From positions 248,001 to 312,000 of the forward strand of contig NZ_QNVT01000002.1 of assembly GCF_003385515.1 (NCBI RefSeq): a DNA stretch of 64,000 nt, in the 5' to 3' direction. This document shows, in pieces, positions 35,101-43,090 of the stretch; the first letter of the stretch is position 1; each line of letters begins with the position of its first letter. Under the pieces are notes generated by a model. The model saw nothing but the letters and a program-made list of their open reading frames with translations, did no database searches and was not told the DNA's origin. Source of the DNA: Chryseobacterium pennae (GTDB lineage Bacteria; Bacteroidota; Bacteroidia; Flavobacteriales; Weeksellaceae). The position numbers and the translations under genes were made by a program.

Positions 35101-36030
35101 TTATTCTTTAAAAAAGTCTTCGAACTTCATATTGTTTTTCTTTGTGTATTCTTTGATATAGGAATCTAAGAAGCCACTTTCTTTTAAGAACAATAAAGGA
35201 TCGTTAATATTTAAAATATCCCAAATTGCTTTATGCTTATCTGTCTGTTTATTGAAATAGGCTTCAGAAATTTTATATCCCATCCAATATCCGAGGTCAT
35301 TGGGACGGTCATCTTTTTTAGTGGTCCCGTAAAGCCAATCCATGGGACTGCTTGTTTTTAATACTGTTACAAATTCTCTGTATAATTTGTCAGAATGAGC
35401 CTCACCATACTGATAAAACGGACTGTTATTAGTTTCTCCTGAAACCAGCTCACTGATAAAATCTGCACTCCCTTCCATAAGGCAATATTTCAGCAAATTA
35501 TCTTTCCCTTTAATATCCTGCTGAAAATGAACCTGCTCATGGGAAATAAGGCCTACAATGCCATCCAGATTTCTAAGGTTTTCAGTTCCGATCATCACAC
35601 CGTCTTTGGAAAATGTACCTCCGGCATTGAATCTTCCGTATACAAAATAGATGGGTGGAAATTTAGCTTCAGGATACCAGTACTTCATTCCTGCGTAAAT
35701 GGACCGGATTCTTTTTTCTTTTTGTTTTAACCCTGATAAAACATTGCGGCTTTCCAGGTAATCTGCTTTTCTCTTTTTTACCATTGTGTATAAAGAGTCT
35801 GCATTGATGATTCTGTTTTCTGTGAAGCCCTTCACTCCGGGAGAACCATTTTTCATATAGTCTATGAATGGATTTTGTTTTGAGGTATCCATTTTATCAA
35901 ATGCTTTCCAGAAGTTTTCGGTATCTTTTGTTTCAAAAATAGCATTCAATGGATCTGTGGAAAAACCGGCTTGAGCGTTTGTCATCCCGAAAGCTAAAAG
36001 TAAAGCAGGAAGAATGTAGTGGGTCTTCAT
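35101..36030 (-). CDS. DUF2268-like predicted zinc metalloprotease, secreted
   Basis: The 309-residue protein has a signal peptide (MKTHYILPALLLAFGMTNAQA) and a zincin motif HEQVH (H164, E165, H168) with a downstream E186 in CLMEGSADFISEL as third ligand. This matches the DUF2268 family of putative Zn-dependent proteases. It would act outside the cytoplasm on unknown substrates. It is a single gene divergent from the AraC-controlled cluster, with 133 bases between the start codons. Confidence 0.78.
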   Translation of the reverse strand: MKTHYILPALLLAFGMTNAQAGFSTDPLNAIFETKDTENFWKAFDKMDTSKQNPFIDYMKNGSPGVKGFTENRIINADSLYTMVKKRKADYLESRNVLSGLKQKEKRIRSIYAGMKYWYPEAKFPPIYFVYGRFNAGGTFSKDGVMIGTENLRNLDGIVGLISHEQVHFQQDIKGKDNLLKYCLMEGSADFISELVSGETNNSPFYQYGEAHSDKLYREFVTVLKTSSPMDWLYGTTKKDDRPNDLGYWMGYKISEAYFNKQTDKHKAIWDILNINDPLLFLKESGFLDSYIKEYTKKNNMKFEDFFKE

Positions 36031-36093
36031 ATTAGTTTTTAATGTTAACGATTTAAAATATGAAAAATTGTACGCATTAATATAAAATAATAA

Positions 36094-36139
36094 TTGAGCT
36101 GCACAGCAAAATCACCTCATTACAAAAACCTTACATTTG
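36094..36139 (+). promoter_or_regulatory. Promoter of the AraC gene with conserved upstream motif
   Basis: TTGAGCTGCACAGCAAAA (36094-36111), a 20-base spacer and TACATTTG (36132-36139). No TTG -33 element is present at normal spacing. The same 18-mer, 16/18 identical, sits at the same distance ahead of the acetyltransferase gene. Confidence 0.6.
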
Positions 36140-36163
36140 TATAACAATGAATACTATAGAAAT

Positions 36164-36991
36164 ATGGAAACACAGACAGACAACACATTAGAAACTATAA
36201 GTTATTCAGGTATATTTCTTTCCTGCTTTTCTGAACATGGTATACATTGTGTTCATTCTAAGCCAGAGCATGTTTTGGTTTACCTTTACTCCGGTGAGCA
36301 AGTGATTGAAGACAGAAACAGGAAAATAAAACTAAAGGCAGGTGACTGTGCTTTTATCCGAAGAGATCATCGTTTAAAAATGTATAAAAACAGCCAGGGT
36401 AACAATCTGTATAGTGGTATTTCATTGGTATTTCAACGTAATGTGTTGCGTGATTTTTATAGCAAGATCAATACATCAGAAATTCCAAGGGACATTAATG
36501 TTTCTGATAAAAAAGTGTTTAAGTTAAAGTCTACACCGGCTATTGAAAGCCTTTTCCAATCACTTACCCCTTATTTTGACAGCAATATTCAGCCAACTGA
36601 AAGCATCGTACACCTTAAGTTGCTTGAAGGAATTTATGCCTTGCTCAGCAACAACGAATTACTTTATCCCATCCTTTTTGATTTCGCCGAACCATGGAAG
36701 ATTGATCTTCTCGAGTTTCTCAATAATAATTATATGGATGATCTGAATATGGAACAGATTGCATCACTCACTGGGCGAAGCCTAGCTACATTCAAAAGGG
36801 ATTTCAAAAAGATCAGCAGCCTGCCTCCTCAGAAATGGCTGATAAAAAAACGCCTTGAAATGGCCTATGTAAAACTAAAAGAAGAAAAGAAAAAGGTACA
36901 AGACGTTTATATGGAAGTTGGATTCAGAAATCTCTCCCACTTCTCCACTGCTTTTAAAAAACAATATGGTGTACCACCAACAGAAATATAA
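36164..36991 (+). CDS. AraC family transcriptional regulator
   Basis: I start this at the ATG at 36164 (METQTDNTLETI, 275 residues); an upstream TTG lies inside the -7 box TACATTTG at 36132-36139. The N-terminal 150 residues have a cupin/ExsA-like pattern (VLVYLYSGEQVIEDRNRKIKLKAGDCAFIRRDH). The C-terminal 100 residues form the AraC helix-turn-helix pair (LNMEQIASLTGRSLATFKRDFKK and VQDVYMEVGFRNLSHFSTAFKKQYGVPP). It is followed by an acetyltransferase-hydrolase-cyclophilin-like operon and shares an operator-like motif with it. Confidence 0.9.
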   Translation: METQTDNTLETISYSGIFLSCFSEHGIHCVHSKPEHVLVYLYSGEQVIEDRNRKIKLKAGDCAFIRRDHRLKMYKNSQGNNLYSGISLVFQRNVLRDFYSKINTSEIPRDINVSDKKVFKLKSTPAIESLFQSLTPYFDSNIQPTESIVHLKLLEGIYALLSNNELLYPILFDFAEPWKIDLLEFLNNNYMDDLNMEQIASLTGRSLATFKRDFKKISSLPPQKWLIKKRLEMAYVKLKEEKKKVQDVYMEVGFRNLSHFSTAFKKQYGVPPTEI

Positions 36992-37029
36992 GGACAAGGT
37001 CTAAAAACGAGCTTTACAGAAAAAGTAGT

Positions 37030-37075
37030 TTGAGCCTCACAGCAAAACAGCAGTGAGGCTTTATCTTTAATTTTG
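37030..37075 (+). promoter_or_regulatory. Promoter of the acetyltransferase operon with conserved upstream motif
   Basis: TTGAGCCTCACAGCAAAA (37030-37047), a 20-base spacer and TAATTTTG (37068-37075). It overlaps the terminator hairpin at 37033-37060. Again there is no -33 TTG, as expected for an activator-dependent promoter. Confidence 0.6.
37033..37060 (+). terminator. Terminator of the AraC gene
   Basis: An 8-bp stem (AGCCTCAC / GTGAGGCT) with a 12-base loop and a short T-rich tail. It overlaps the operator-like motif of the next promoter. Confidence 0.6.
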
Positions 37076-37099
37076 CAGGGTTAGTAAATTAATAAAACA

Positions 37100-37660
37100 A
37101 TGCAGACACAAGATATTTTTGAAAGGTTACGAAACGGAAAAACCATTCCGGCCAACGATCCTGAAGCTCATAAAATGCTGGAACAATCTTTTTCGACAAA
37201 AAAACTGCTTATTCAGATGAACAACACTTCTGATCCTGACGAAGTGAGAGATTTGCTAGGCCAAATAACAGCTTCTGAGATTGACAAAAGCACCCATATA
37301 TTTACTCCACTTTACATCAACTATGGAAAACATACCAGAATTGGAAAGAATGTATTTATCAATTTTGATTGTACCTTCCTAGATTTAGGAGGAATTACAA
37401 TTGAGGACAATGTACTGATTGCTCCCAAAGTCAGTTTATTGTCTGAAGGACATCCTGTTTCATCTGAAGACAGGCACTCTTTAATGGTTGGATCTATTCA
37501 CATTAAAAAAAATGCATGGATTGGGGCAAATGCAACTATTTTACCCGGGGTAACCATTGGTGAAAACTCAATAGTTGCTGCCGGTGCAGTAGTTTCAAAA
37601 GATGTTCCGGACAACACTATTGCTGGGGGGATTCCCGCGAAAACAATTAAACAGATCTAA
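37100..37660 (+). CDS. Sugar O-acetyltransferase, LacA/NodL/maltose type
   Basis: The 186-residue protein is a left-handed beta-helix acetyltransferase with the hexapeptide pattern ([30 protein letters not shown] and [29 protein letters not shown]). The catalytic histidine is in [12 protein letters not shown]. The N-terminal MAT-like helical domain (about 1-55) is present. It acetylates hydroxyls of sugars using acetyl-CoA. It is the first gene of a three-gene operon downstream of the AraC regulator. Confidence 0.88.
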   Translation: MQTQDIFERLRNGKTIPANDPEAHKMLEQSFSTKKLLIQMNNTSDPDEVRDLLGQITASEIDKSTHIFTPLYINYGKHTRIGKNVFINFDCTFLDLGGITIEDNVLIAPKVSLLSEGHPVSSEDRHSLMVGSIHIKKNAWIGANATILPGVTIGENSIVAAGAVVSKDVPDNTIAGGIPAKTIKQI

Positions 37661-37668
37661 GACATACT

Positions 37669-38712
37669 ATGAAAAAAATAATAAGCCTGTGTATTATATT
37701 TCTAGCCATGGGACAAGTATTTGCACAAGACAAGAAATCAAAAATTCAAAAAATGAATACAGCGGAACATTATACTTTTATAGTAAGTGACAAGGTAACC
37801 CGTCAGAAGGTAAGGTTTAAGAACCGTTATGGAATAATTCTTACAGGCGATCTCTATCTTCCTAAATACCACAGTAAGGAATTATTACCAGCAATTGCCA
37901 TCAGTGGGCCATTTGGAGCTGTAAAGGAACAATCATCAGGACTATATGCCAATCAGATGGCAGAGCGTGGATTTATCACGCTGGCATTTGATCCTTCCTA
38001 TACCGGTGAAAGCGGTGGTGAGCCCCGCAATGTAGCATCTCCCGACATCAATACTGAAGATTTTAGTGCTGCAGTAGATTTTCTGGGCATTCAAAGAAAT
38101 ATTGACCGAAATAAGGTAGGAATCATAGGAATCTGTGGTTTTGGTGGTTTTGCTCTGAATGCTGCGGCTATAGACAAACGTGTAAAAGCTGTTGCTGTTA
38201 CAAGCATGTATGATATGTCAAGAGTAATGTCAAAGGGATATTATGATGCTATGACACCTGAACAACGAAATAAAACATTAGAACAGTTGGGAGAACAGCG
38301 CTGGAAAGATGCTGAAGAAGGAGTTTTTCATGCCGGAAGCTTACTGAATGCTGAAAAACTGAAAGGTGATGAGCCACAATTTGTAAAAGACTATTACGAT
38401 TATTACAGAACTTCAAGAGGATTTCACGAACGTTCCCTAAATTCTACCGGTGCGTGGAATGCTACAAATGCAGTGTCTTTTATGAACATACCTCTCCTCA
38501 CTTATATTAAAGAAATAGCACCCAGACCACTTCTGATAATTGCCGGAGAAAAAGCCCATTCCCGTTATTTCAGTGAAGATGCATTCAAAATGGCTGCTGA
38601 ACCTAAAGAACTGGTGATTATTCCTAATGCCGTTCATGTAGATTTATATGATAAAACGAATCTTATTCCTTTTGATAAACTGGAAGCTTTTTTTAAGGAT
38701 AATTTAAAATAA
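37669..38712 (+). CDS. Alpha/beta hydrolase with cysteine nucleophile, secreted
   Basis: The 347-residue protein has a signal peptide (MKKIISLCIIFLAMGQVFAQ) and a dienelactone-hydrolase/YcjY-like alpha/beta fold. The nucleophile elbow is GICGFGG with C156 in place of serine, and NAVHVDLYD near residue 325 supplies the histidine. The N-terminal region RFKNRYGIILTGDLYLP is typical. It starts 8 bases after the acetyltransferase stop. The substrate is unknown; a Cys nucleophile is seen in dienelactone hydrolases. Confidence 0.82.
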   Translation: MKKIISLCIIFLAMGQVFAQDKKSKIQKMNTAEHYTFIVSDKVTRQKVRFKNRYGIILTGDLYLPKYHSKELLPAIAISGPFGAVKEQSSGLYANQMAERGFITLAFDPSYTGESGGEPRNVASPDINTEDFSAAVDFLGIQRNIDRNKVGIIGICGFGGFALNAAAIDKRVKAVAVTSMYDMSRVMSKGYYDAMTPEQRNKTLEQLGEQRWKDAEEGVFHAGSLLNAEKLKGDEPQFVKDYYDYYRTSRGFHERSLNSTGAWNATNAVSFMNIPLLTYIKEIAPRPLLIIAGEKAHSRYFSEDAFKMAAEPKELVIIPNAVHVDLYDKTNLIPFDKLEAFFKDNLK

Positions 38713-38721
38713 AAAACAGCT

Positions 38722-39180
38722 ATGAGACCATTATTTTTAATGATTTCAGTTTGCATATCAATGGTTCTGTACAGCGTCTCATCCTCTCTTCAAAATGTAA
38801 ATAACCCTGAAAATACTTCTCCAGTGACAAACGACACCATTAAAATAAAAGTTGGCTCACAGGTTTTCACCGCTACCCTTTTAGATCATTATCCGGCAAA
38901 AGCATTTAAAGAAATGTTACCATTAACGATAGCTATGACTGAACTCAACGGAAATGAAAAGTATAGTGATCTACCGAAAAATCTTCCAACAAATATGGAG
39001 CGTCCTAAGACTATAAAAAATGGTGACCTGATGTTATATGGATCACAAACACTGGTATTATTTTATAAAGCTATTCCAACTTCCTACAGCTATACAAGAC
39101 TGGGCACCATAAATAATACAACCGGCTTAACAACAGCACTGGGATCCGAAAACATATCTGTTACTTTTGAAGCAGAATAA
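38722..39180 (+). CDS. Cyclophilin-like fold protein, exported
   Basis: The 152-residue protein has an N-terminal signal segment followed by a domain resembling the cyclophilin-like (Cyclophil_like2) family: IKIKVGSQVFTATLLD, AFKEMLPLTIAMTELNGNEKYSDLP and LMLYGSQTLVLFYKAIPTSYSYTRLG. Such proteins are found next to AraC regulators and alpha/beta hydrolases; no isomerase activity is established. It starts 9 bases after the hydrolase stop, so the three genes form one operon. Confidence 0.8.
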   Translation: MRPLFLMISVCISMVLYSVSSSLQNVNNPENTSPVTNDTIKIKVGSQVFTATLLDHYPAKAFKEMLPLTIAMTELNGNEKYSDLPKNLPTNMERPKTIKNGDLMLYGSQTLVLFYKAIPTSYSYTRLGTINNTTGLTTALGSENISVTFEAE

Positions 39181-39247
39181 TTCAAGCTTAAAAACTTTCT
39201 TCTTTAATTTTCATGAGGATTGCGCGGGCTAATCCATAAATCTTTTT

Positions 39248-39255
39248 TAATTTTG
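39248..39255 (+). promoter_or_regulatory. Putative -7 box just ahead of the SUI1-like gene, TAATTTTG
   Basis: TAnnTTTG match ends 4 bases before the ATG at 39260, so the message may be leaderless. A TTG at 39220-39222 lies 25 bases upstream, a wide spacing. Confidence 0.4.
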
Positions 39256-39259
39256 CGGT

Positions 39260-39583
39260 ATGGACTTACGTGATCAATTGAAGAATCTTTTTCCTGCACA
39301 TGAAGAGCAGGATTTTGAAATGCCTGAAGAAGAATTCAAGCAGAAAGAACCATTGGTATGCAAATTTGAGAAGAAAGGAAGAAACGGAAAGCCTGTAACG
39401 GTTGTTGAAGGCTGGGAAGGCAGTGAAGAAGACCTTAAAAAGATCTCAAAGAAAATAAAAACCACCTTAGGAATAGGCGGTTCTGAGAAGGATGGAACGA
39501 TTATCATCCAGGGTGACAACCGTGATAAAATAATGGCTATCCTTAAAGATATGGGTTATAAAACCAAACGTGTTGGCGGATAG
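39260..39583 (+). CDS. yciH: eIF1/SUI1-like translation initiation factor
   Basis: A 107-residue protein of the SUI1/YciH family. The core is VCKFEKKGRNGKPVTVVEGWEG, KTTLGIGGSEKDGTIIIQGDNRDKIMAILKDMGYKTKRVGG. The family binds the 30S subunit and affects start-site selection in bacteria only in part; it is not essential in E. coli as far as I know. The first 30 residues are acidic. Convergent with the LRR gene 2 bases beyond its stop. Confidence 0.88.
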   Translation: MDLRDQLKNLFPAHEEQDFEMPEEEFKQKEPLVCKFEKKGRNGKPVTVVEGWEGSEEDLKKISKKIKTTLGIGGSEKDGTIIIQGDNRDKIMAILKDMGYKTKRVGG

Positions 39584-39585
39584 GC

Positions 39586-40485
39586 CTAGAAATAGACCTG
39601 GGTTTCCGGAAGTAAGGTTTTTAACTTTTCAATTCTGGATTTTTCTATAGGATTTCCTGTAAGAATCAAAGTTTTCAGATTTTTAAGCTGGCTGATTTCT
39701 ACAGGAATATCTTTCAGATTATTGTTAGCCAGATTCATGCTTACAATGTTCTTTAATCCTTTTACTCTGGATGAAATTTCAGTGATATTGTTATCACTTG
39801 CATTCAGAAATTCAAGTTCCCGGGCTTTAAAAAGATTTTCCGGAAGCCTGCCAATTGCATTCTGCTGTAATTCAAGATATTTTAAATTTTGGGGAAATGA
39901 TAGGTCTCCCATATCATTGATCTGATTATTTGCCAGGTTTAAAAACTTCAGATTTTTGATCTGATATAACCGGTCGGCAATAAAACTTATCTGATTTCCC
40001 TGTAAATTTATTTCTTCCAAGGTAGGAATTTTCATAAGTGCCTCGGGAAAAGTATTAAGATTATTGGCATCAAAATGAACTACCTTAAGATTTTGCAGCT
40101 TTGCTATATTAGGATTGATGCTTGTCAGACTATTCAAATTCATAGAGAATGTGGTGAGTTTTCTGAGCTGACTGATTTCATCGGGAATATATTTGATGCT
40201 GTTTTCGTTCACATTCAAAAATTCCAGTTCTTTTAACCTAAAGAGCTCCTGATCCATTTTCTCAAGCTTATTTGCCATTACATTTAAAAAGAACAATGAA
40301 TCCAGTTTTACGATTTGAGGAGGAAGATTAAACATTCCTTTTTCCCTAAAGCTCATACTGTAAACAGCTTTTTTGCTGTTCAGAGCGTCTTCAATATTTG
40401 TAAAAGTAGGATATTTAACTGGGTCAATCTGAGCATTAACCTTGGACAAAGATAAAATGGAAATAAACAGGATAAGCTTTTTCAT
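39586..40485 (-). CDS. Leucine-rich repeat protein, secreted
   Basis: The 299-residue protein has a signal peptide (MKKLILFISILSLSKVNAQ) and about nine leucine-rich repeats of 22-23 residues (LxxLxxLxLxxNxxxxLP) through residue 290. No C-terminal sorting domain is seen. LRR proteins mediate protein-protein contacts; the partner is unknown. The gene is convergent with the SUI1-like gene, and the two stops are 2 bases apart. Confidence 0.85.
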   Translation of the reverse strand: MKKLILFISILSLSKVNAQIDPVKYPTFTNIEDALNSKKAVYSMSFREKGMFNLPPQIVKLDSLFFLNVMANKLEKMDQELFRLKELEFLNVNENSIKYIPDEISQLRKLTTFSMNLNSLTSINPNIAKLQNLKVVHFDANNLNTFPEALMKIPTLEEINLQGNQISFIADRLYQIKNLKFLNLANNQINDMGDLSFPQNLKYLELQQNAIGRLPENLFKARELEFLNASDNNITEISSRVKGLKNIVSMNLANNNLKDIPVEISQLKNLKTLILTGNPIEKSRIEKLKTLLPETQVYF

Positions 40486-40627
40486 ATGAAGATGTTGATA
40501 GTTTTTTAAAAGCCATAGGAAATCACATCATTCTGACGTATGTTTGTGTTTGCAAGTCATGGCGATTTCATAAACAGAAAATGCCTGCCAGTAACTTTCG
40601 TCACCAACAGGCGGAATTATAAATAAT

Positions 40628-42793
40628 TTATTTCTTTAAAAGTTTTATCGTTTTCTGGAATCCTCCTTCTGCTTCAATATTCAGAATTAAAACTCTAGAC
40701 CCTTCCAATTGCTGTGTAAAATCAAGGTCTAATGCTTTGTTCGTTCCATTGAACTTCTTGCTATAAACAATTTTTCCGTCCATACTATAAGCAGTTACAG
40801 AAATATCTTTTAAGCCTTTTGGCGAATTGATTTTCACCATTCCTGAGGTTGGGTTCGGTGCTACTGTTACTGTGTTTTCAGAAGCTACGTTTTCAATTGT
40901 TCCTAAAGAACCTTGTGTTCCCAGGTTTCCTTTAAGAGCAATAACTATTGTAGCTGATTTCCCTCTATAGTCAATCGTATTTCCTGTAGCATCAACATCT
41001 GTAGAGATGGTAGAATCCGGATGCTGGATAGAGAAGAACCCGAATTTATGGTCAGGGGTAAATGTTAATCCCGTAGGTTCAGATCCTGCCGGCATAGATG
41101 CAAATAATTTCACTTTCGGATTGGCCTGTGTATGATCTGGAGCAATTACCCAGATATAGTTTTTACCACCATCCTGAAGTACCCAAAGGTTTCCAAGTTC
41201 ATCAAAAGTAAGGTTGTCATTTCCATCGCCCCATGCTTCAGATTTTGAACCTTGTGCTGTTTCAAAAGAGTATACAGAGTTAGCACCTCCTACGAATGTC
41301 TCCACCTGAGAAGCTGTTGCTCCGTTGTCCTGTAAACGGTAAACCTTATCTAACCCTTTTGCCGTGAAATAGATTTTCCCATCCAGAGGGCTGATATCTA
41401 CATCTTCTACTCCATTAAACCTTGTTCCTCCTAATGATTGAGCAAGTGATGCTGTATTATTTTGATCTGCTTTAGTTTTGTTAGGAACCTGAATCCATGT
41501 TGCTGTAGTTCCAGCCGGATCTCCTGCTGCTGTTAATCCCTGATCTAATTTTAAAACATAAAGATTTCCTGAAGCAAGATTATTTGGTGTATCCATCACA
41601 TATTTATACACCATGTGAGTTCCACCATCCTCACCATAATATGCAGTGGTTCCAGCATTATTAATCACCACATTTTCATGGTTCATAATTCCCATCTGCC
41701 AAAGTTTCCCTTTAGAACCGTCTGTATTTTTAGAAATAACCTGAGCTGTTGCAGGATCAATTTCTACCAACCATCCGTAATCTTTGTATCCGTCATTGTT
41801 TGAATCATTAGAAGTTACAGATTCTTCTGCTGTCACTACAGTTCCCCAAGGAGTAACTCCTCCCGAACAGTTTCTGATTGTTTGCACTAAACTAGGATCT
41901 GAGAAACTTACCGCTCTTGATCTTGTCAACTGCCAAAGCTTTGTACCAACATTATAATTAACCTCAGCCATAGTAACCCCTCCCGGATTGGTTTCATGGT
42001 TTACTGAAAGGTAACCATTTGTACTGCTTCCTGATTTGGCAACATATGCTGTAAAGTCGTTCTGACCGCCTACTAAACCTCCACCTTCAGTATAGTTATC
42101 ACCTTCTTTTAAAATAAGCTGATATTTATGCTCTGCAGGAATAATAAGTTTATTGGTTTGTGCAGTAGGAACAATTGAAGTAAAGCAGCTAATGTGTGAT
42201 CCGTTACATACAACAGGTGTAGGTGTAGTATTAGATGTTGTTTTCAGGTAAGCATCAATTCTAAGATCTGAACTGCTTACACTTCTGTTATGTAATTCAA
42301 CAGAAATTCTGTTAACACCGTTGATAAATTTTGATTTTGGAATAGAGAAAACATTATACACATTCTCAGCTGCACCATCAATTGTTGTGCTTGAGAAAGT
42401 ATTGTATGTAATTGTACCTGCAGGCATATTATCTCTTATCACTTCCTCCCCGTTAAGGTAAACTACAATACCATCATCTCTCATCACTCCAAGCTCCATA
42501 TTATCGGAAAGTGTTGAAAGGTTTACGGTAAAATCCTTTGCAAAATATGCTGTAATCAGACCAGTAGTACCGCCATGAATGGTAGTAGTAACAGGATCAC
42601 CATATCCTAATGGGCTATTACCAGCAGGCCAGGAAGAGATATCGTAGTTCTTGGTCTTCCATGCATCAGGTTGTGCCTGCTCAAGGTCTTGGTAGCTCCA
42701 GGATGTTCCTTTATCAAAAATAATGGTCTGCGCCTGAATGGTTGACCCAGCAAATAGAGCCAAAGCTCCAATTGTTAGTAGTTTTTTCTTCAT
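40628..42793 (-). CDS. PhoX/DUF839-like phosphatase, T9SS-secreted
   Basis: The 721-residue protein has a signal peptide, an N-terminal galactose-binding-like segment (about 30-195), a central DUF839/PhoX-like beta-propeller (GGLVGGQNDFTAYVAKSGSSTNGYLSVNHET, and LDQGLTAAGDPAGTTATWIQVPN) and a C-terminal type IX sorting domain (PNPTSGMVKINSPKGL, from about residue 645). PhoX enzymes are calcium-dependent alkaline phosphatases; activity here is inferred. The T9SS domain predicts export across the outer membrane and possibly surface attachment. Confidence 0.85.
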   Translation of the reverse strand: MKKKLLTIGALALFAGSTIQAQTIIFDKGTSWSYQDLEQAQPDAWKTKNYDISSWPAGNSPLGYGDPVTTTIHGGTTGLITAYFAKDFTVNLSTLSDNMELGVMRDDGIVVYLNGEEVIRDNMPAGTITYNTFSSTTIDGAAENVYNVFSIPKSKFINGVNRISVELHNRSVSSSDLRIDAYLKTTSNTTPTPVVCNGSHISCFTSIVPTAQTNKLIIPAEHKYQLILKEGDNYTEGGGLVGGQNDFTAYVAKSGSSTNGYLSVNHETNPGGVTMAEVNYNVGTKLWQLTRSRAVSFSDPSLVQTIRNCSGGVTPWGTVVTAEESVTSNDSNNDGYKDYGWLVEIDPATAQVISKNTDGSKGKLWQMGIMNHENVVINNAGTTAYYGEDGGTHMVYKYVMDTPNNLASGNLYVLKLDQGLTAAGDPAGTTATWIQVPNKTKADQNNTASLAQSLGGTRFNGVEDVDISPLDGKIYFTAKGLDKVYRLQDNGATASQVETFVGGANSVYSFETAQGSKSEAWGDGNDNLTFDELGNLWVLQDGGKNYIWVIAPDHTQANPKVKLFASMPAGSEPTGLTFTPDHKFGFFSIQHPDSTISTDVDATGNTIDYRGKSATIVIALKGNLGTQGSLGTIENVASENTVTVAPNPTSGMVKINSPKGLKDISVTAYSMDGKIVYSKKFNGTNKALDLDFTQQLEGSRVLILNIEAEGGFQKTIKLLKK

Positions 42794-42818
42794 TTTTAAT
42801 TTGATTTATTAGACCTTG

Positions 42819-42826
42819 CAAAACTA
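42819..42826 (-). promoter_or_regulatory. Putative -7 box of the PhoX-like gene, TAGTTTTG
   Basis: TAnnTTTG match 25 bases ahead of the start codon. Confidence 0.45.
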
Positions 42827-43013
42827 TTTTTTAAAGAGCACGTTCCTGTTAATAGGACTTTAAATATGGGTGGGAGAATATTAATTAATTTAAAACCTAA
42901 TGTTAAGGGGATTAAATTTCTGTTAAATAATCAGCGTCTATTTTTAGTGATGCGGGTGTGGGAATAGAAAAAACCTTTTGTTTTTTGGGAATACTCTTAC
43001 TTCATAGACAAGA

Positions 43014-43046
43014 AAACCTAACAGGTTTTAGAAATCTGTTAGGTTT
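43014..43046 (-). terminator. Terminator downstream of the cytochrome peroxidase
   Basis: An 11-bp perfect stem (AAACCTAACAG / CTGTTAGGTTT) with an 11-base loop. Confidence 0.85.
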
Positions 43047-43090
43047 AATTAGATATGGTAAAATTCTAGCTTATCTATCCTGAAATTCGC

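Larger units (their letters stand above)
42794..43090. other. Intergenic region between the PhoX-like and peroxidase genes
   Basis: Holds a TAGTTTTG box (42819-42826) and the peroxidase terminator (43014-43046). No gene is seen. Confidence 0.5.

Noticed and set aside
36137..36163. TTG start for the AraC gene
   Set aside because: It lies inside the TACATTTG promoter box, so a transcript from that promoter would not include it.
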